From Collinsella sp. (GTDB lineage: Bacteria; Actinomycetota; Coriobacteriia; Coriobacteriales; Coriobacteriaceae): DNA of 64,000 bases. Where the stretch lies: positions 58,301-122,300 of the forward strand of contig DXZW01000009.1 of the NCBI GenBank assembly GCA_019419455.1, written 5' to 3'. This document shows, piece after piece, positions 63,333-64,000 of this stretch; the first letter of the stretch is position 1; every line of letters starts with the position of its first letter. The position numbers and the translations under genes were made by a program. The notes below the pieces were generated by a model. The model saw only the letters and a program-made list of their open reading frames with translations, made no database searches and was not told where the DNA came from.

Positions 63333-64000
63333 TGAACTGCGCCCCGAAACTTGGACTGAATAAATAGCGACTACGCCGCAAGGGCCCGGTCCCGGAACTC
63401 CTCCGGCGTCAGGTCCTTCAATCTTACCTGCCTGCGCCGCGTGTTCCAATGGACTATGTACCCCTCCAGGTCGCGCTTGAAGTCCCCGAAGCTGCCCCAC
63501 TCCCTGCCGCGGTAGAACTCGTCCTTCACGTGGCCGAAGAGCTGCTCGGTGGCGGCGTTGTCGACGCAGTTCCCCTTGCGCGACATGCTCTGGGTGATGC
63601 CCGCCCCCTCCAGCCTGGAGGTGTAGGACTCGTGCTGGTACTGCCAGCCCATGTCCGAGTGCATGGTCGGTGCCGCCCCGTCGGGCAGGGCCTCGAGGAG
63701 CCGGTCGAGCATCCTGTGCTGCTGGGCGAGGTCCGGCGAGGTCGATATGTCGCTCGCCACGATCTCCTTCGTGCAGAAGTCGAGCACCGGGGCCCAGTAG
63801 GCCTTGGCGCCGGCGACCTTGAACTCGGTGACGTCGGTGCCGAGCTTCTGCCACGGCCCCTCGGCGCCGAAGTCCCTCGCGATGACGTTCTCGAACGTGC
63901 TCCCCACGAGCCCCCTGTAGGAGCTGTACCGGCGGCGGGAGCCCCGGCGTGTTAGCGCTACTGTAAAAACAACCATTTTGACCAACGCTCAACAACCAAT
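63333..64000 (-). mobile_element. IS3-family insertion element, one end
   Basis: From 63333 the sequence tgaactgcgccccgaaactt resembles an IS3-type terminal repeat, followed 15 bases later by the transposase stop. The other end is outside the window or missing. Confidence 0.7.
63371..63985 (-). CDS. IS3-family transposase OrfB, 5'-truncated
   Basis: 204 residues visible. The rve-type DDE core is present: first Asp in 'LGTDVTEFKV', second in 'MHSDMGWQYQ', and Glu in 'DNAATEQLFGHVKDEF', then the usual C-terminal 'IVHWNTRRRQVRLKDLTPEEFR'. The N-terminal HTH_21 half is missing: homology begins near 'RRRYSSYRG' and an in-frame TGA lies at 63989-63991. Either the element is truncated or a frameshift joins it to sequence beyond the window. 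Confidence 0.8.
   Translation of the reverse strand: MVKMVVFTVALTRRGSRRRYSSYRGLVGSTFENVIARDFGAEGPWQKLGTDVTEFKVAGAKAYWAPVLDFCTKEIVASDISTSPDLAQQHRMLDRLLEALPDGAAPTMHSDMGWQYQHESYTSRLEGAGITQSMSRKGNCVDNAATEQLFGHVKDEFYRGREWGSFGDFKRDLEGYIVHWNTRRRQVRLKDLTPEEFRDRALAA

Overview
The window looks like a chromosomal segment of a human-gut Coriobacteriia, most likely Collinsella. Evidence: high-GC codon use, NAD-dependent ligase, GatCAB, a type III glutamine synthetase, a GlnR-like OmpR regulator, a sortase pilus operon and a tmRNA tag ending in ALAA. The genus is inferred from gene content and was not tested by search.

Layout. 1-11.5 kb: an AAA ATPase running off the left edge, behind a 10-bp tandem repeat; GntR and LacI regulators; a HEPN/nucleotidyltransferase toxin-antitoxin pair; a glutamine-synthetase-like gene followed by a GlnR-like regulator; an HtrA protease; ligA; a Phd/PIN toxin-antitoxin pair and the wreck of another. 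11.5-20.5 kb: MATE pump with its MerR regulator, a nuclease-like gene bracketed by two copies of a palindrome, moaA and a moaC-mobB fusion, an MFS transporter and a HAD phosphatase. 20.5-29.8 kb: sortase pilus locus. The tip-adhesin gene is frameshifted at a run of ten G, followed by two more pilins, a 253-bp tandem duplication with a small membrane protein, and a class C sortase. 30.1-33.6 kb: gatCAB. 33.8-41.1 kb: AraC regulator, divergent Ybt/Irt-like ABC pair, and a P1-type ATPase with a small partner protein; a DtxR-like palindrome precedes both transport units. 41.2-43.7 kb: another toxin-antitoxin pair and a low-GC patch with a small secreted protein. 43.9-49.6 kb: ssrA (tmRNA), patatin-like lipase, rplM-rpsI, glmM, EIIA, nagB. 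50-60.5 kb: a large STAND/winged-helix regulator, yhbY, a methyltransferase, a DUF711 protein and a metF-activation domain-metH operon. 60.5-64 kb: type III glutamine synthetase, tRNA-Glu and the end of an IS3-family element.

Connections. Nitrogen: the type I-like synthetase has lost three of six metal ligands, while the type III enzyme appears intact; both genes carry the same GlnR-box-like motif upstream, and the GlnR-like gene sits just after the first. Metal: the shared palindrome suggests one iron/manganese repressor controls the ABC importer and the ATPase. Cell surface: the G-tract points to on/off switching of the pilus tip. Two palindromic repeat families (A, about 33 bp; B, about 63 bp) are scattered between genes, often as neighbours.

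The strongest candidates for new biology are the phase-variable pilus tip, the degenerate glutamine synthetase with its regulator, the ribbon-helix-helix/MntA fusion antitoxin, and the nuclease gene flanked by B repeats.
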